Shown here: positions 51,119-60,425 of the stretch, piece by piece
Layout of the letters: the number at the start of each line of letters is the position of its first letter
Position numbering within the stretch: position 1 is the first letter of the stretch
NCBI GenBank assembly: GCA_002855745.1
Contig: NDWX01000009.1
Location: 1-64,000, forward strand
Direction: 5' to 3'
Source: Thermofilum sp. NZ13
GTDB taxonomy: Archaea; Thermoproteota; Thermoprotei; Thermofilales; Thermofilaceae
DNA: 64,000 bases
Program-made: the position numbers and the translations under genes
The notes under the pieces: generated by a model
What the model saw: the letters and a program-made list of their open reading frames with translations, nothing else
Database searches by the model: none
Told to the model about the DNA's origin: nothing

Positions 51119-52573
51119 GTGACCAAGATGCCTTGGAACCACGAGGATCTCGTTCTGAAGGCGCTCGATGTAGGCTCGAGCCTCGGGGCTCGATACGTCG
51201 AAGCTAGGTACCACAGGCATAGCAGGAGCAGCCTCTTTTCCAGGAACGGAGAGGTCATCGGGACGGAGTCTTCTGTCTCGGAGGGCATAGCAGTCAGAGT
51301 TATCGCCAACGGGGCGCTTGGCTTTGCTTCAACCACTATCCTCACAGAGGAAAGTGTGAGGAAGACTGTTGAAGACGCTTTCAGAAAGGCGCAGGCTCAC
51401 AGCAAGCTCGTAAAGAAGCCCATTCAGTTTTCCCAGGAGAGGCTAGGAAGAGCCACGTATGAAGTGAACGAGGTTAAACCTTTCATGAACGTTAGTGTAG
51501 AGGAGAAGGTATCCTACCTCTCTGACTTGTGGAAAAACGTCAGCTCCTCTGTTTCTACCGCGCGCGTCGCCACGCTAACATCCTGGATCGGGGAAAGCGT
51601 GGAAGAAAAGGTGGTCGCGAACACTGACGGTGCCTACATCAAGAGCAGGATACCTCGGCTCTCTTTAGGCTACAACGTCGTCGTGACCCTGCCTTCCCAT
51701 GGGACCATCCAGCGCTTCTTCTCACATGGCGCGTCGGGCGGGTACGAGCTCCTTGAGAAGTGGAATGTGATCGGTTACCTCCCGGAAGATGTGCGGAAGT
51801 TTGAGAAAATAATCCTAGAAGCAAGGTCTCCCCCAACGGACAGACCTGTTGACGTAATAGTGGGTAGCGAGATCGTCGGACTCATGGTCCACGAGAGCTG
51901 CGGGCATCCCAGCGAAGCAGACAGGATACTCGGGCGCGAAGCCGCACAGGCTGGAAAGAGCTTCATAAAGCCTGACATGTTGGGCGAAAAAATAGGAAGC
52001 GAGTATGCAACTGTGATAGACGACCCCACAATTCCGGGAAGCAACGGCTTTTACCTTTACGACGACGAAGGGGTCCCTGCCCGTCCAAGGTACCTCTATA
52101 AGGAGGGCAAGATAAACGAGTTCCTGCACAACCGCTGGACAGCAAAGCTCTTCGGGGTTAACAGCAACGCGGCCGCTAGGGCCATGAGCCACGAGTCCGA
52201 GCCCATAATCAGGATGGCGAACACCTATTTCAAGCCCGGCGACTACACGTTCGAGGAACTTCTAGAGGACGTGAAGTTTGGTGTGTACATTAAGGGTTAC
52301 ATGGAGTGGAACATCGACGACGAGCGGTGGAGCCAAAGGTACGGTGGCCTGGAGGCGTACCTGATTGAGAACGGCGAGTTGAAGAACCTAGTGAAAAACC
52401 CCGTCCTGGAGCTCACGACAAAGACATTCTACAGCAGCGTGGATGCCGCGGACAAGAACCTGGAGTTTTATGCCGGCACCTGCGGGAAAGGCGAACCAAT
52501 GCAGGGGGTGCCTGTGTGGTTCGGGGGTCCAAACGTTAGGGTGAGAAACATTTTGTTGCGGGTGATAGCGTGA
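51119..52573 (+). CDS. tldD: TldD-type metallopeptidase subunit
   Basis: A 484-residue TldD, which forms a heterodimer with TldE to degrade peptides. The active-site zinc motif HESCGH is at residues 258-263, with the following PSEADRILG region. The N-terminal domain has YVEARYHRHSRSSLFSRNGEV. The start GTG at 51119 has the TATA-like gttaaaaattta about 25 nt upstream; an ATG follows three codons later. It overlaps tldE by 4 nt. Confidence 0.92.
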   Translation: MTKMPWNHEDLVLKALDVGSSLGARYVEARYHRHSRSSLFSRNGEVIGTESSVSEGIAVRVIANGALGFASTTILTEESVRKTVEDAFRKAQAHSKLVKKPIQFSQERLGRATYEVNEVKPFMNVSVEEKVSYLSDLWKNVSSSVSTARVATLTSWIGESVEEKVVANTDGAYIKSRIPRLSLGYNVVVTLPSHGTIQRFFSHGASGGYELLEKWNVIGYLPEDVRKFEKIILEARSPPTDRPVDVIVGSEIVGLMVHESCGHPSEADRILGREAAQAGKSFIKPDMLGEKIGSEYATVIDDPTIPGSNGFYLYDDEGVPARPRYLYKEGKINEFLHNRWTAKLFGVNSNAAARAMSHESEPIIRMANTYFKPGDYTFEELLEDVKFGVYIKGYMEWNIDDERWSQRYGGLEAYLIENGELKNLVKNPVLELTTKTFYSSVDAADKNLEFYAGTCGKGEPMQGVPVWFGGPNVRVRNILLRVIA

Positions 52574-53904
52574 TGGACTTGTTAGAAGTGGGTACTAAGG
52601 TTAAAGAGAAAGCCCTCGCGATCGGCTTCGACGAGGTTGCGGTCGGGGTAACCGCAACCGAGAGCGTTATGGTGAAGTTTGCTAACAGCGAACCCAGCGT
52701 CGTACAAAACTGGTCAACTATAGAGGTTGGCGTCTACGTCACGAAGGGCCAAAGGATACTCGGGACTAGCGCGCCTGTAAGCTCGCTGGAGGACGCGTAC
52801 AGGATCCTTGAAAAACTCTACGCGATGCATCACAGGCTTCCTCCAAGTATGCTCTACGCTCCTCTGCCTGAGCCAGGGAAGCCCGCGGTGCTTCAGGGGC
52901 TTGTAGATAAGAGGCTCGTCGAATCAATCCGCGACCCATCCGGCATCTCTGAGGCTATAGTTGAAGCCGCAAACCGCTACAGAATAGACTACTTCGCCGG
53001 AATGCTCCAGATCTCGCACGACAGGAAAGCCCTGGCGACGAGCAAGGGTGCGGAGATGCAGGAGGAGTCCACGTACCTTAAGATGTACATCCGCGCGTTC
53101 GCCGGTGAAGGGTCGGGACAGTGGTCTTTAGGCACTAGGAGGCTGGATATGAGGAGAGTCGAGGAGGTGGCGGAGACCGCGGCAGACTTCGCCTTCCGCT
53201 CCAGGGTGCAGGAGGAAGTGCAGCCTGGGAGGTACAACATCCTGCTTTCACCAATGGTCGCTGGGAACCTTTTCAACTACATTGCTGACATGGCGCTCGC
53301 CCACAGCGTGCTGATGGGTAGCTCGATATTCATGAACAATCAGCCTGGAGATAGGGTCGCCTCCGAAGCGTTAACCATCGAGGACGCCCCCCACCTCGTG
53401 GAGCTGCCAGGCTCCACCTCGTTCGACGACGAGGGGGTTCCAACATACAATAAGCCGATAATAGAGAAGGGTGTGCTCAAAACACTTCTTCACAACACCA
53501 AGACTGCCTCGAAGTTCGGCGCTAAGACGACCGGAAACGCTGGCCTCGTGTTTCCGCGATTATGGGCTCTCAACGTGAGGCCTGGGGACTACAAGTTCGA
53601 AGAGCTCTTGAGCGAGATGAAAAACGGCCTTATAGTCACCAACAACTGGTACACCAGGCTTCAAAACTACGTCGAGGGCACCTTCTCTACCATAACCAGG
53701 GATGCGATATTCATCGTGAAAGACAGCGACATTGTCGGCGCGGCTAGGAAGCTCAGAATCGCCGACTCGTTCCCGAGGATGCTTCAGAACATAGTCGCCG
53801 TTGGCGACACGCCCTACGACATGTACTGGTGGGAAGTCGAGACACCTACTAGAACACCTTACATTCTAGTAAGAGATTCGGGAACCTCCAAGCACACCGC
53901 TTAA
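52570..53904 (+). CDS. tldE: TldE/PmbA-type metallopeptidase subunit
   Basis: A 444-residue TldE (PmbA), partner of TldD. It has the family's LSPMVAGNLFNYIADMALA, FDDEGVPTYNKPIIEKGVL and the C-terminal NWYTRLQNYVEGTFSTITRDAIF, but no zinc-binding HExxxH, as expected for TldE. It starts with GTG at 52570 or ATG at 52573, inside the end of tldD. The 3' end overlaps the convergent exported-protein gene by 39 nt. Confidence 0.92.
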   Translation: MMDLLEVGTKVKEKALAIGFDEVAVGVTATESVMVKFANSEPSVVQNWSTIEVGVYVTKGQRILGTSAPVSSLEDAYRILEKLYAMHHRLPPSMLYAPLPEPGKPAVLQGLVDKRLVESIRDPSGISEAIVEAANRYRIDYFAGMLQISHDRKALATSKGAEMQEESTYLKMYIRAFAGEGSGQWSLGTRRLDMRRVEEVAETAADFAFRSRVQEEVQPGRYNILLSPMVAGNLFNYIADMALAHSVLMGSSIFMNNQPGDRVASEALTIEDAPHLVELPGSTSFDDEGVPTYNKPIIEKGVLKTLLHNTKTASKFGAKTTGNAGLVFPRLWALNVRPGDYKFEELLSEMKNGLIVTNNWYTRLQNYVEGTFSTITRDAIFIVKDSDIVGAARKLRIADSFPRMLQNIVAVGDTPYDMYWWEVETPTRTPYILVRDSGTSKHTA

Positions 53905-54957
53905 GCCCGAGCTTTTCTTTCTACTCCCTCTGATGGCTACTAGAGCGAATACTGTAGCTACGAAAATGGCGATTATCACCAGGATAGTGACGTACACGCT
54001 CGTACGCTTCAACGCTGGAGTTGGAGCACCCTCGAGAGCAGCAACGCTTCTTTCGTCCAAAAGCCTGTCCCCGGAGAAAAGCTGGACTACAACGTTCTTC
54101 GAGTCGACGTAGGGGAAAGCAACCTCCTTCTCTTCCCTGGAAAAAAGGTAAATCTTCCTAACCTGCTCCAACCCCCCTTTAACGTAAACGTAGACGTAGC
54201 CGCTACTGCCTCCAGTATTCTTTATCTTCAAGCGCAATGTACCGCCCTCTAGGACTGCATCCGTTATCGCGGCAGTAACTTCGGGGGGCTCGCCAACGTG
54301 CTTTAACCCGGGGATCACGAGGATGAAACTGTATATGTCAGGGGCCTCCTGCTCGTTGAAGTTGATCCACATCAGTCTGCCCTGCCCCCTAACAGAGGGG
54401 CCGTGGGCGAAGAAGGGCTCCCACGCGAAGTTCTCAAGAGTGGTGCCGTTGAACACTATCTCCAAAACATCTATCCAGCTCCGCGGATCAGTGCTCGTGA
54501 AGCTGTCGCGAAGCTTGACTTCAAACACCGAGTCGTTTATCTTCCTCAAGTAGTTGCTGGTGTTCAAAAACACCTTAACTGACAAAATGTAAGCGCCTCG
54601 AAACTCCGTCATCTTACCTGTGCCCGCCGCGTCGCAGAGCACCGATTCACCATACCTTTTATCCATCTGCGTCAAAACCTGGAAGTTGAGCAACCTAGGG
54701 TTGTCGGAGAACATCAGGAGTATGTAGCTTAGCGTCTGGGAGGTCTGGTTCCTCAAAGCTGCCTCAACCTCCTTGTTCTCGAACAGGCTCTTACCATCGA
54801 CAGTAAAGGGGTGCAACTTAGCGTCAACGGTAGCTGTTCCGTCAGCGTTGAAAGTCACCCTGAAGTTGAGAGCGATCCAGTACGATGGCTGTGCTCTTGA
54901 TGCTGTAGCATACAGCGTGAGGAGTCCCAGCAAGATGATCAGCAAGCTCCTCCTCAT
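53866..54957 (-). CDS. exported, membrane-anchored protein of unknown function
   Basis: A 363-residue protein with an N-terminal signal peptide (about 1-22, cleavage near ASRAQ) and a C-terminal membrane span (about 325-347) followed by a short basic tail. The extracytoplasmic part is beta-rich, with repeated hydrophobic strands and several potential N-glycosylation sites (NQT, NTS, NGT). I recognise no family. The ATG overlaps the end of the transglutaminase-like gene; both probably form one operon with carbamate kinase. Confidence 0.7.
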   Translation of the reverse strand: MRRSLLIILLGLLTLYATASRAQPSYWIALNFRVTFNADGTATVDAKLHPFTVDGKSLFENKEVEAALRNQTSQTLSYILLMFSDNPRLLNFQVLTQMDKRYGESVLCDAAGTGKMTEFRGAYILSVKVFLNTSNYLRKINDSVFEVKLRDSFTSTDPRSWIDVLEIVFNGTTLENFAWEPFFAHGPSVRGQGRLMWINFNEQEAPDIYSFILVIPGLKHVGEPPEVTAAITDAVLEGGTLRLKIKNTGGSSGYVYVYVKGGLEQVRKIYLFSREEKEVAFPYVDSKNVVVQLFSGDRLLDERSVAALEGAPTPALKRTSVYVTILVIIAIFVATVFALVAIRGSRKKSSGLSGVLGGSRISY

Positions 54958-55961
54958 GAGAGCTCACCGTCGAACCAGTACTCGATGTATCTCAAGGTCA
55001 TGTAGCTGGGAATGCAGCTGCTCGTCAGCGACGATCCATAGTACTTGGTTTCCTCGAAGCCGAAAACCACGTGCCTCGCGCTGAACCGCCCAACATTAGG
55101 CGACATTCCATCCAGCATGTCCACGTCGATCCACCCGTACGGGTCTATGTAAACCTGAGGCCACATGTGCCCGCCCCAGTGGCTCAGGATCGCCTCGCCC
55201 TCCTCCTCAACGGTGCTCATGTTAAGCCACATGTGCTCCTTGTAGCTCGTCAGCAGGAAGCCGTAGGCGGCTCTGGAGGGAATTCCCAGCGAGCGTGCCA
55301 TGGTTACGAAAACATCCGAGACTTCGACGCAGTCCCCCTGAATAGCGTAGCCCCTACCGGTATACACTAGGGCGTGGTTGCTCCCGCTACGCCCCAGGTT
55401 CACAGTGTACCTAACTCTGCCAACGACCCAGCTTGCAAGCCTATCAACCACCTCTAGCGGAGCGTCCCGGTAGGCAATATCGTAGGCGATTTTTACCAAG
55501 GTCGCGTTGTATATATCCCAGTACATGGTAGACCTTGTGTACCGCCTTACTAGCTCTCCCTGGGGCCACACCCCCCGGCTCTGCGCCCTGTCGATCTCGT
55601 ATGGCGTAACGATAACTCTGTATGTCACGTTAACCCAGACCCTCTCGTTCGGCCTAGCCGTCACAGCAGCCACCGCGAACACGTTGCCATCCTCGTCCTG
55701 CAAGAGCCTGATAGGCCTGGGCTCTATCTTCACCACGTAGCTTTGCTGGAAGCTCGTGTTCTGGGGGAGTGAAATGTATATGTAGTCATTAACCGTGACG
55801 TTGTTGTTATTCACTAGGAGGAAACGTCCGACGATTGTGTAAGTTACCTGAGATCCGAGCTTAAAACCTGAGGAAGAAATTATTGGAGGAGACAGGGGGA
55901 GAAAAACCACCGCTAGAACAATACACGCGAGAACCAACCTATAGCTACTATGACCCATCAT
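54954..55961 (-). CDS. exported transglutaminase-like protein
   Basis: A 335-residue protein with an N-terminal signal-like segment (about 8-26) and a transglutaminase-like (papain-like) domain at about 170-290. The catalytic triad is visible: Cys in GYAIQGDCVEVSDVF (about 211), His in WGGHMWPQVYID (about 265) and Asp in GWIDVDM (about 280). Such proteins act on the cell surface as peptidases or cross-linkers. The ATG at 55961 is used because it has aaagg upstream; a GTG at 55991 is in frame but lies in the arcC coding end. It overlaps arcC by 14 nt. Confidence 0.8.
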   Translation of the reverse strand: MMGHSSYRLVLACIVLAVVFLPLSPPIISSSGFKLGSQVTYTIVGRFLLVNNNNVTVNDYIYISLPQNTSFQQSYVVKIEPRPIRLLQDEDGNVFAVAAVTARPNERVWVNVTYRVIVTPYEIDRAQSRGVWPQGELVRRYTRSTMYWDIYNATLVKIAYDIAYRDAPLEVVDRLASWVVGRVRYTVNLGRSGSNHALVYTGRGYAIQGDCVEVSDVFVTMARSLGIPSRAAYGFLLTSYKEHMWLNMSTVEEEGEAILSHWGGHMWPQVYIDPYGWIDVDMLDGMSPNVGRFSARHVVFGFEETKYYGSSLTSSCIPSYMTLRYIEYWFDGELS

Positions 55962-56907
55962 CAGTAACCTTTCTACCTGGTTTATAAGCACACCTCTTCA
56001 CGACTGTTCCGGATCTCCCCGCAATAATCTCGGGAAGCCTATCAAGGCTACCTATACGTGCCTCTCTACCCGTTACGCTGGCGTAGAGCACCGACGCCTC
56101 CACCTTAGGACCCATGCTCCCTTTTGGGAAGTAACCTCTCTCTAGTAGCTCCTCAGCCTCCTCGCAGCACATCTCCCGAATAACAGCCTGGCTCGGCGTA
56201 CCGAAGTCTCGGTAAACACCTTCGACATCCGTTAGAATGACGAAGGTGTCTGCGTCCAGTGATATCGCTAGGAGTGACGAAGCGAGATCTTTGTCGATCA
56301 CGGCGTCAACGCCCTCAAGCCCTTGTCTTCCTCGAATAACTGGCACACCCCCGCCCCCCACGGCGACCGTAACCTCAAATCTCTCAATAGAAGCCCTTAT
56401 CTGCTCGAGCTCAATTATCTCTCTAGGCATCGGGGACGGGACAACGCGCCTCCACCCCTTCCCCTGAACGAAGATCAAACTCCACCCTTTTTGCCTGAGC
56501 CTCTCCACCTCGCTCTCAGGGTAGTACGGCCCAATGGGCTTAGACGGGTTGAGGAAAGCGGGGTCACCGGGATCCACGAGAACCCTTGTCGGAACCACGT
56601 TAACCCTGACTTCAGGACAGCACCTCGCGAAGGCTGTCTGGATCATGTATCCGATAAGGCTCTGGGTCATAGCAACACAGGCGTGTAGCGGCATAGGGGG
56701 GACCTGCGTAGCACACTCCTGCTGAAGGTACAAGTTACCTACCTGAGGCCCGTTCCCGTGCGTCAGCACGACCCTGTAATCTTCTGTTAGACGCGCCAGA
56801 GCTGGTGCGACGCGTGAAATGTTCTCAACCTGCTCCTCAAACGTTCCAACCTGGCCCCTACGGATGAGAGCGTTCCCGCCAAGCGCTACAACAATAGTCT
56901 TCTTCAC
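55948..56907 (-). CDS. arcC: carbamate kinase
   Basis: A 319-residue carbamate kinase of the amino-acid kinase superfamily, interconverting carbamoyl phosphate + ADP and carbamate + ATP. It has VVALGGNALIRRGQVGTFEEQ, VLTHGNGPQVGNLYLQ (about 48-63), VAVGGGGVPVIR, VIDKDLASSLLA and FPKGSMGPKVEA. The length fits. The C-terminal few residues overlap the transglutaminase-like gene, an odd partner that suggests an operon organised by convenience or unknown function. Confidence 0.93.
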   Translation of the reverse strand: MKKTIVVALGGNALIRRGQVGTFEEQVENISRVAPALARLTEDYRVVLTHGNGPQVGNLYLQQECATQVPPMPLHACVAMTQSLIGYMIQTAFARCCPEVRVNVVPTRVLVDPGDPAFLNPSKPIGPYYPESEVERLRQKGWSLIFVQGKGWRRVVPSPMPREIIELEQIRASIERFEVTVAVGGGGVPVIRGRQGLEGVDAVIDKDLASSLLAISLDADTFVILTDVEGVYRDFGTPSQAVIREMCCEEAEELLERGYFPKGSMGPKVEASVLYASVTGREARIGSLDRLPEIIAGRSGTVVKRCAYKPGRKVTDDGS

Positions 56908-57010
56908 ATAAGGTTCCTAACGAAGTTAAATATAAAGAACACTCAGAATAAATTTAAGCAGAGAAAACGAGGAAAAGAAAAACCTTTCGCACCACCTCCC
57001 CGAAAAACAG

Positions 57011-57361
57011 TTAAAGTTCTGGAGCCCCCTTCACGAACTCCTCAATGCTTCTCTCAACAAGCTTTCGAGCCCGCTCGTAGAGTTGTACTAGGAGACGCCC
57101 TTCCGGAGTTAGCGACGTACCCCCTCTCTCCCCGCCACCCCTATGCGACTCAACCACTTTCTTTCCCAGAAGCTTTTCAACGCGTTGCAGGTACCTCCAT
57201 GCGAAGCTGTAGGAAACTCCCAGCTCCTCGGCTGCCTTGACCAGAGAGCCTTTTTCTTCAATCTTCTTGAGGAGTAGGTACCCACCCTCTCCTATGAGAG
57301 GCTTCCCGTTAGCAGTAAGCCAGAGTTTAGTCCTCGCTGATATCTTAACCAAATCATCCAC
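57011..57361 (-). CDS. ModE-like winged-helix regulator (N-terminal domain only)
   Basis: A 116-residue protein with the LysR/ModE-type N-terminal winged helix: LLLKKIEEKGSLVKAAEELGVSYSFAWRYLQRVEKLLGKKVVESHRGG and the wing GGTSLTPEGRLLVQLYERA. ModE proteins repress molybdate or tungstate transport and cofactor genes. The metal-binding TOBE domains are missing, which is common in archaeal forms. It overlaps the MoaD-like gene by 8 nt. Its location beside AOR supports a role in tungsten or molybdenum control. Confidence 0.85.
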   Translation of the reverse strand: MDDLVKISARTKLWLTANGKPLIGEGGYLLLKKIEEKGSLVKAAEELGVSYSFAWRYLQRVEKLLGKKVVESHRGGGERGGTSLTPEGRLLVQLYERARKLVERSIEEFVKGAPEL

Positions 57362-57626
57362 CGGCTATTGGTGGAAAGATAGCTATCACGTCACCGTCTT
57401 TCAGGCTTACCTCACCGATGAACTGTATGTGCCTGCCGTTCACTAGGATCAGCCTGTCGCTCCTGTAGCTACCGTCCTCGAAGACCTCTCTAACGAATTC
57501 CTTGCCGAGCACCCTGGCGGCGTTCTCGATAGCCTCTCTGAAGTTGCCGCTTGTCTCAACCTCAACCTCTTTAACACCGTACTTGTCACGTAAGGTAGCA
57601 AACAGTAGTATCTTGACTTTAGCCAC
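57354..57626 (-). CDS. moaD: MoaD-like ubiquitin-fold sulfur carrier
   Basis: A 90-residue beta-grasp protein: KVKILLFATLRDKYGVKEVE, SLKDGDVIAIFPPIAGG. The C-terminal Gly-Gly is the site of adenylation and thiocarboxylation. It would donate sulfur for molybdopterin synthesis, or act as a SAMP-like protein modifier. It lies between AOR and the ModE-like gene, with the JAMM metalloprotease about 2.5 kb away. Confidence 0.9.
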   Translation of the reverse strand: MAKVKILLFATLRDKYGVKEVEVETSGNFREAIENAARVLGKEFVREVFEDGSYRSDRLILVNGRHIQFIGEVSLKDGDVIAIFPPIAGG

Positions 57627-57666
57627 GGAAAACTAAAAAGAGAAGGTAAAGAAAAACTTTTTCGAT

Positions 57667-59502
57667 TTAAACTTCGATGCCCAGCTCCTTCAGCTTCTCC
57701 TTCGTGGGAACTCCGTCGACCCAGCCGCGGAGCTGGTAGTACTCTTTGAGCATCTTGTCGAGCTCAACAACCTGACCCTTCGCCGGGCCTTCTGGCATCG
57801 GCTCGTGCGTCAGCCTCTTCGGCAGAGTGTCGTCCTTGGCCGAGAAACCGTAGAGTGACATAATGTAGCGCTCAAGGTTGTATATCCTCTCACCGATCTT
57901 CATGACATCATCCGCCGTGAAGTTGAAGCCGGCAACTGTGTTGAATAGGTCCGCGTAGTCCTTGGCGCCGATCTCGAAGGTGGTGAACAGGCAGTTTACA
58001 GCGGAGTTGACTACGCTGGTGAGGTCCTGGAAGACCTTCACCCACTGGGCCTTCCCCTCAGGCGTCAGCGGGTCGATCTTCTGCGGAAGGCCGAGGATCT
58101 CGGGGGATATCGTGTAGCCCGTGACGTGGCAGCCTCCCCTGTTGGCCGTAGCGTAGTTCAGGCCGATACCCTTAGCGCCGCGTGGGTCGTATGCTGGCAT
58201 CTCTAGGCCCTTCACGCTCATCGAGAGCTCCGGTGCACCGTACATTTCGGCAAGCCTCTTGCTGCCGAGTGCGAGCTTGGCACCGAAACCCGCTTTGTAT
58301 GCAGTCCTCCACGTCGCCTCAACCAGTGCCGCAGCGTTCCCGAACCTCATGTCCAGACCCTGGAGGTCCTCCTCTGGGATGTAGCCCTTCTCGTAGAGCT
58401 CCATGGCTGCCGCAATCGTGGATCCCAGCGAGATCGGATCCATGCCGAGCTCGTCGCAGAGGTGGTTAGCCTTTATTATCGCAGCAAGGTCCATAACGCC
58501 GGTCGAATTGCCAAGGGCCCATATCGACTCGTACTCCGGTCCTTCGCTGTAAAGGATTTGATATGGACCATAGGGAACTTTGACTACGCGACCACAACCA
58601 ATCTGGCATCCCCAGCAGGGGCGCCTGGCTATCAGGTAGGTCTTCTCGAGGGTTTCGCCGCTGATCTTGTCGGCCTCCGGGTTGTAGCCGAACTGCCAGT
58701 TCTTGTAGGGTAGCATACCGGCCTGGTTTATTATGTTTACTAGGATAGCCGTGCCGTATTTCGGCAAGCCTTCACCGGTTACAGGGTTCTTCTTGATCCT
58801 CTCAATAAGGTTCCTTGACAGCTCGCGGAACTCGTCTGGCTTGGCTACCTGAGGCTTCTCGTCGCCACCAACGACGACAGCCTTCAGCTTCTTGCTACCC
58901 ATGACTGCACCTACTCCTGTGCGCCCTGCCGCTCTGTGCTCGTCGTTCATGATGTTGGCAAACAGTACCAGGTTTTCACCGGCAGGGCCGATGCAGGCTA
59001 CGCTTACGTTCTTAGCCTTGACTCTTCCCTTCAGCACCCTGGTTGTGTCGAAGACGTTCCGGCCCCAGAGGTCTGAGGCATCTTTAATCTCTGCATGACC
59101 GTTCACGACCTCGAGGTACACTGGTTTCTCGGATGCCCCCTCAACGACTATCATGTCGTAGCCGGCGAACTTCATGTAGGCCCCGAACTCTCCGCCGCTG
59201 TTCGCGCTGCCCACGGAGCCCGTTAAGGGAGACCTCAGCGTCATGACGTGGTGCCTTCCCGGTGAAGGAACGCCCGCAACTCCGGTTAGCGGCCCGGTCC
59301 CGAAGATTAGGACGTTTTCAGGGCCAAGCGCGTTGATGTCCTTAGGAGATATTCCCTTCTTCATGTACTCCTTCAAATACCTGTAATACAGTAGGTACAA
59401 GGCGTATCCTTTTCCTCCGATGTACTTCTCGGCAACTTGCGGGTCGATGGGCTCGGTCCTTATCGTCTTGTCAGTCAGGTTCACGAAGAGAATTTTACCC
59501 AT
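57667..59502 (-). CDS. aor: aldehyde:ferredoxin oxidoreductase (tungsten-pterin)
   Basis: A 611-residue AOR-family tungstopterin enzyme. The N-terminal domain has KYIGGKGYALYLLYYRYL, GPENVLIFGTGPLTG and SVGSANSGGEFG for pterin binding. Three Fe4S4 cysteines sit in CWGCQIGCGR (about 296, 299, 303), with the fourth probably at about 504 (SAVNCLFT). It oxidises aldehydes to acids and reduces ferredoxin. ATG at 59502 is preferred to one 5 codons upstream because ggcgg precedes it. The FOR, GOR and WOR paralogues cannot be fully excluded. Confidence 0.92.
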   Translation of the reverse strand: MGKILFVNLTDKTIRTEPIDPQVAEKYIGGKGYALYLLYYRYLKEYMKKGISPKDINALGPENVLIFGTGPLTGVAGVPSPGRHHVMTLRSPLTGSVGSANSGGEFGAYMKFAGYDMIVVEGASEKPVYLEVVNGHAEIKDASDLWGRNVFDTTRVLKGRVKAKNVSVACIGPAGENLVLFANIMNDEHRAAGRTGVGAVMGSKKLKAVVVGGDEKPQVAKPDEFRELSRNLIERIKKNPVTGEGLPKYGTAILVNIINQAGMLPYKNWQFGYNPEADKISGETLEKTYLIARRPCWGCQIGCGRVVKVPYGPYQILYSEGPEYESIWALGNSTGVMDLAAIIKANHLCDELGMDPISLGSTIAAAMELYEKGYIPEEDLQGLDMRFGNAAALVEATWRTAYKAGFGAKLALGSKRLAEMYGAPELSMSVKGLEMPAYDPRGAKGIGLNYATANRGGCHVTGYTISPEILGLPQKIDPLTPEGKAQWVKVFQDLTSVVNSAVNCLFTTFEIGAKDYADLFNTVAGFNFTADDVMKIGERIYNLERYIMSLYGFSAKDDTLPKRLTHEPMPEGPAKGQVVELDKMLKEYYQLRGWVDGVPTKEKLKELGIEV

Positions 59503-59823
59503 GTATCCGCCTTTCATCGGCGGTCAATAACTATTCATGCTTTCGTAATAGAAAAGCTTTACGATATTTCCAGATAAAAATATCGCGAAATTTTTAATAA
59601 AAACACACAGTAATGATAGCTCACGCTTGGCACGTCCACCTCTCACTGATCTGGCTTCCTCGCGGCTTTCATAATGTCCCGTGCAGGCTTTCGTTATGCA
59701 AGGATCCCCCTTGAGCGATCCGACAGCCTTTTTCTCGAGTGTGTCGACGTTCTGAGTCTGGTTGAACCAGGTCTGGGGTTTGCAAGCTGACGTAGACCTC
59801 CTCGTTAACTTCCCAATCAGGTT
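59503..59823. other. intergenic stretch upstream of AOR
   Basis: AT-rich near AOR, where tatttccagataaaaatatcgcgaaatttttaataaa (about 59565-59602) could contain minus-strand promoter elements. A minus-strand frame at 59524-59832 (102 codons, Cys/Lys-rich, mixed composition) has no convincing features and is not called. No RNA gene was seen. Confidence 0.4.
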
Positions 59824-59943
59824 ATGGTGCATGCGCGGGGTATGGGCATCGCGATTGACCTAGCAGTGTATTATGTAGCAGTGCAGGCACCCCTTGGAGC
59901 CTCTCTCGCTATCCAGCAACTTTACGAGAAGCGGAAGTGTTAA
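59824..59943 (+). CDS. possible 39-aa hydrophobic small ORF
   Basis: A 39-codon frame from ATG at 59824 to TAA at 59943: MVHARGMGIAIDLAVYYVAV and then APLGASLAIQQLYEKRKC. The middle could be one membrane span or a hydrophobic helix, with a basic tail. Ribosome binding site and promoter are weak, so this may be chance or the remnant of a larger gene. Confidence 0.22.
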   Translation: MVHARGMGIAIDLAVYYVAVQAPLGASLAIQQLYEKRKC

Positions 59944-59999
59944 GGCGAAGTAGGGGGTTAGGGGAAAACAAAAATGTGTAGCAACTACGTAAAAGGTTT

Positions 60000-60425
60000 G
60001 TGGATGTTTGTCCAAGCCTGATCGTAGAAAGCCTTAACGTTAGGAAGATCGTTGTACCTAGCCTCGCCCTAGAATCGCTCTGGCGCGAGTGTCCAGGCGA
60101 GTGCGCCGCGGCGCTTTCTGGTACGAGAATCGAAGATGTGTACCATGTTTTGGAAGCGTACAAGCTTAGAGGAACTTACACCCAGGGGGCTTTCCGAGTG
60201 GACTTTGGGGACTGGGTTGAAGCCGTACACAGGGCTGCATCCAGCGGGCTCGAGTACATCGGCCTCCTCCACATTCACAAGGATTCTCAATCAACGCCCT
60301 CACCCCTAGACCTGAGGAGGATGATGGAGTGCCCGGGTGAAGTATGGGTTATAATGTCTAAAAGGGGGGTCAGGGCCTGGGTCTACGAGTCGGAGCTACG
60401 TGAATTAGTGGTTTTCGTGACATAG
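60000..60425 (+). CDS. JAMM/MPN-type metalloprotease
   Basis: A 141-residue protein with the full JAMM zinc motif: E34 in CPGECAAALSGT and HIHKDSQSTPSPLD matching HxHx7Sx2D (H91, H93, S101, D104). JAMM proteases cleave isopeptide bonds; archaeal forms remove ubiquitin-like SAMPs and related beta-grasp proteins. The MoaD-like gene nearby offers a plausible substrate. It begins with GTG at 60000. It overlaps the convergent mobA gene by 21 nt. Confidence 0.85.
   Translation: MDVCPSLIVESLNVRKIVVPSLALESLWRECPGECAAALSGTRIEDVYHVLEAYKLRGTYTQGAFRVDFGDWVEAVHRAASSGLEYIGLLHIHKDSQSTPSPLDLRRMMECPGEVWVIMSKRGVRAWVYESELRELVVFVT

Noticed and set aside
59524-59832. 102-codon minus-strand frame before AOR
   Set aside because: No family pattern, irregular composition and no upstream signal; it lies in the AOR promoter region.
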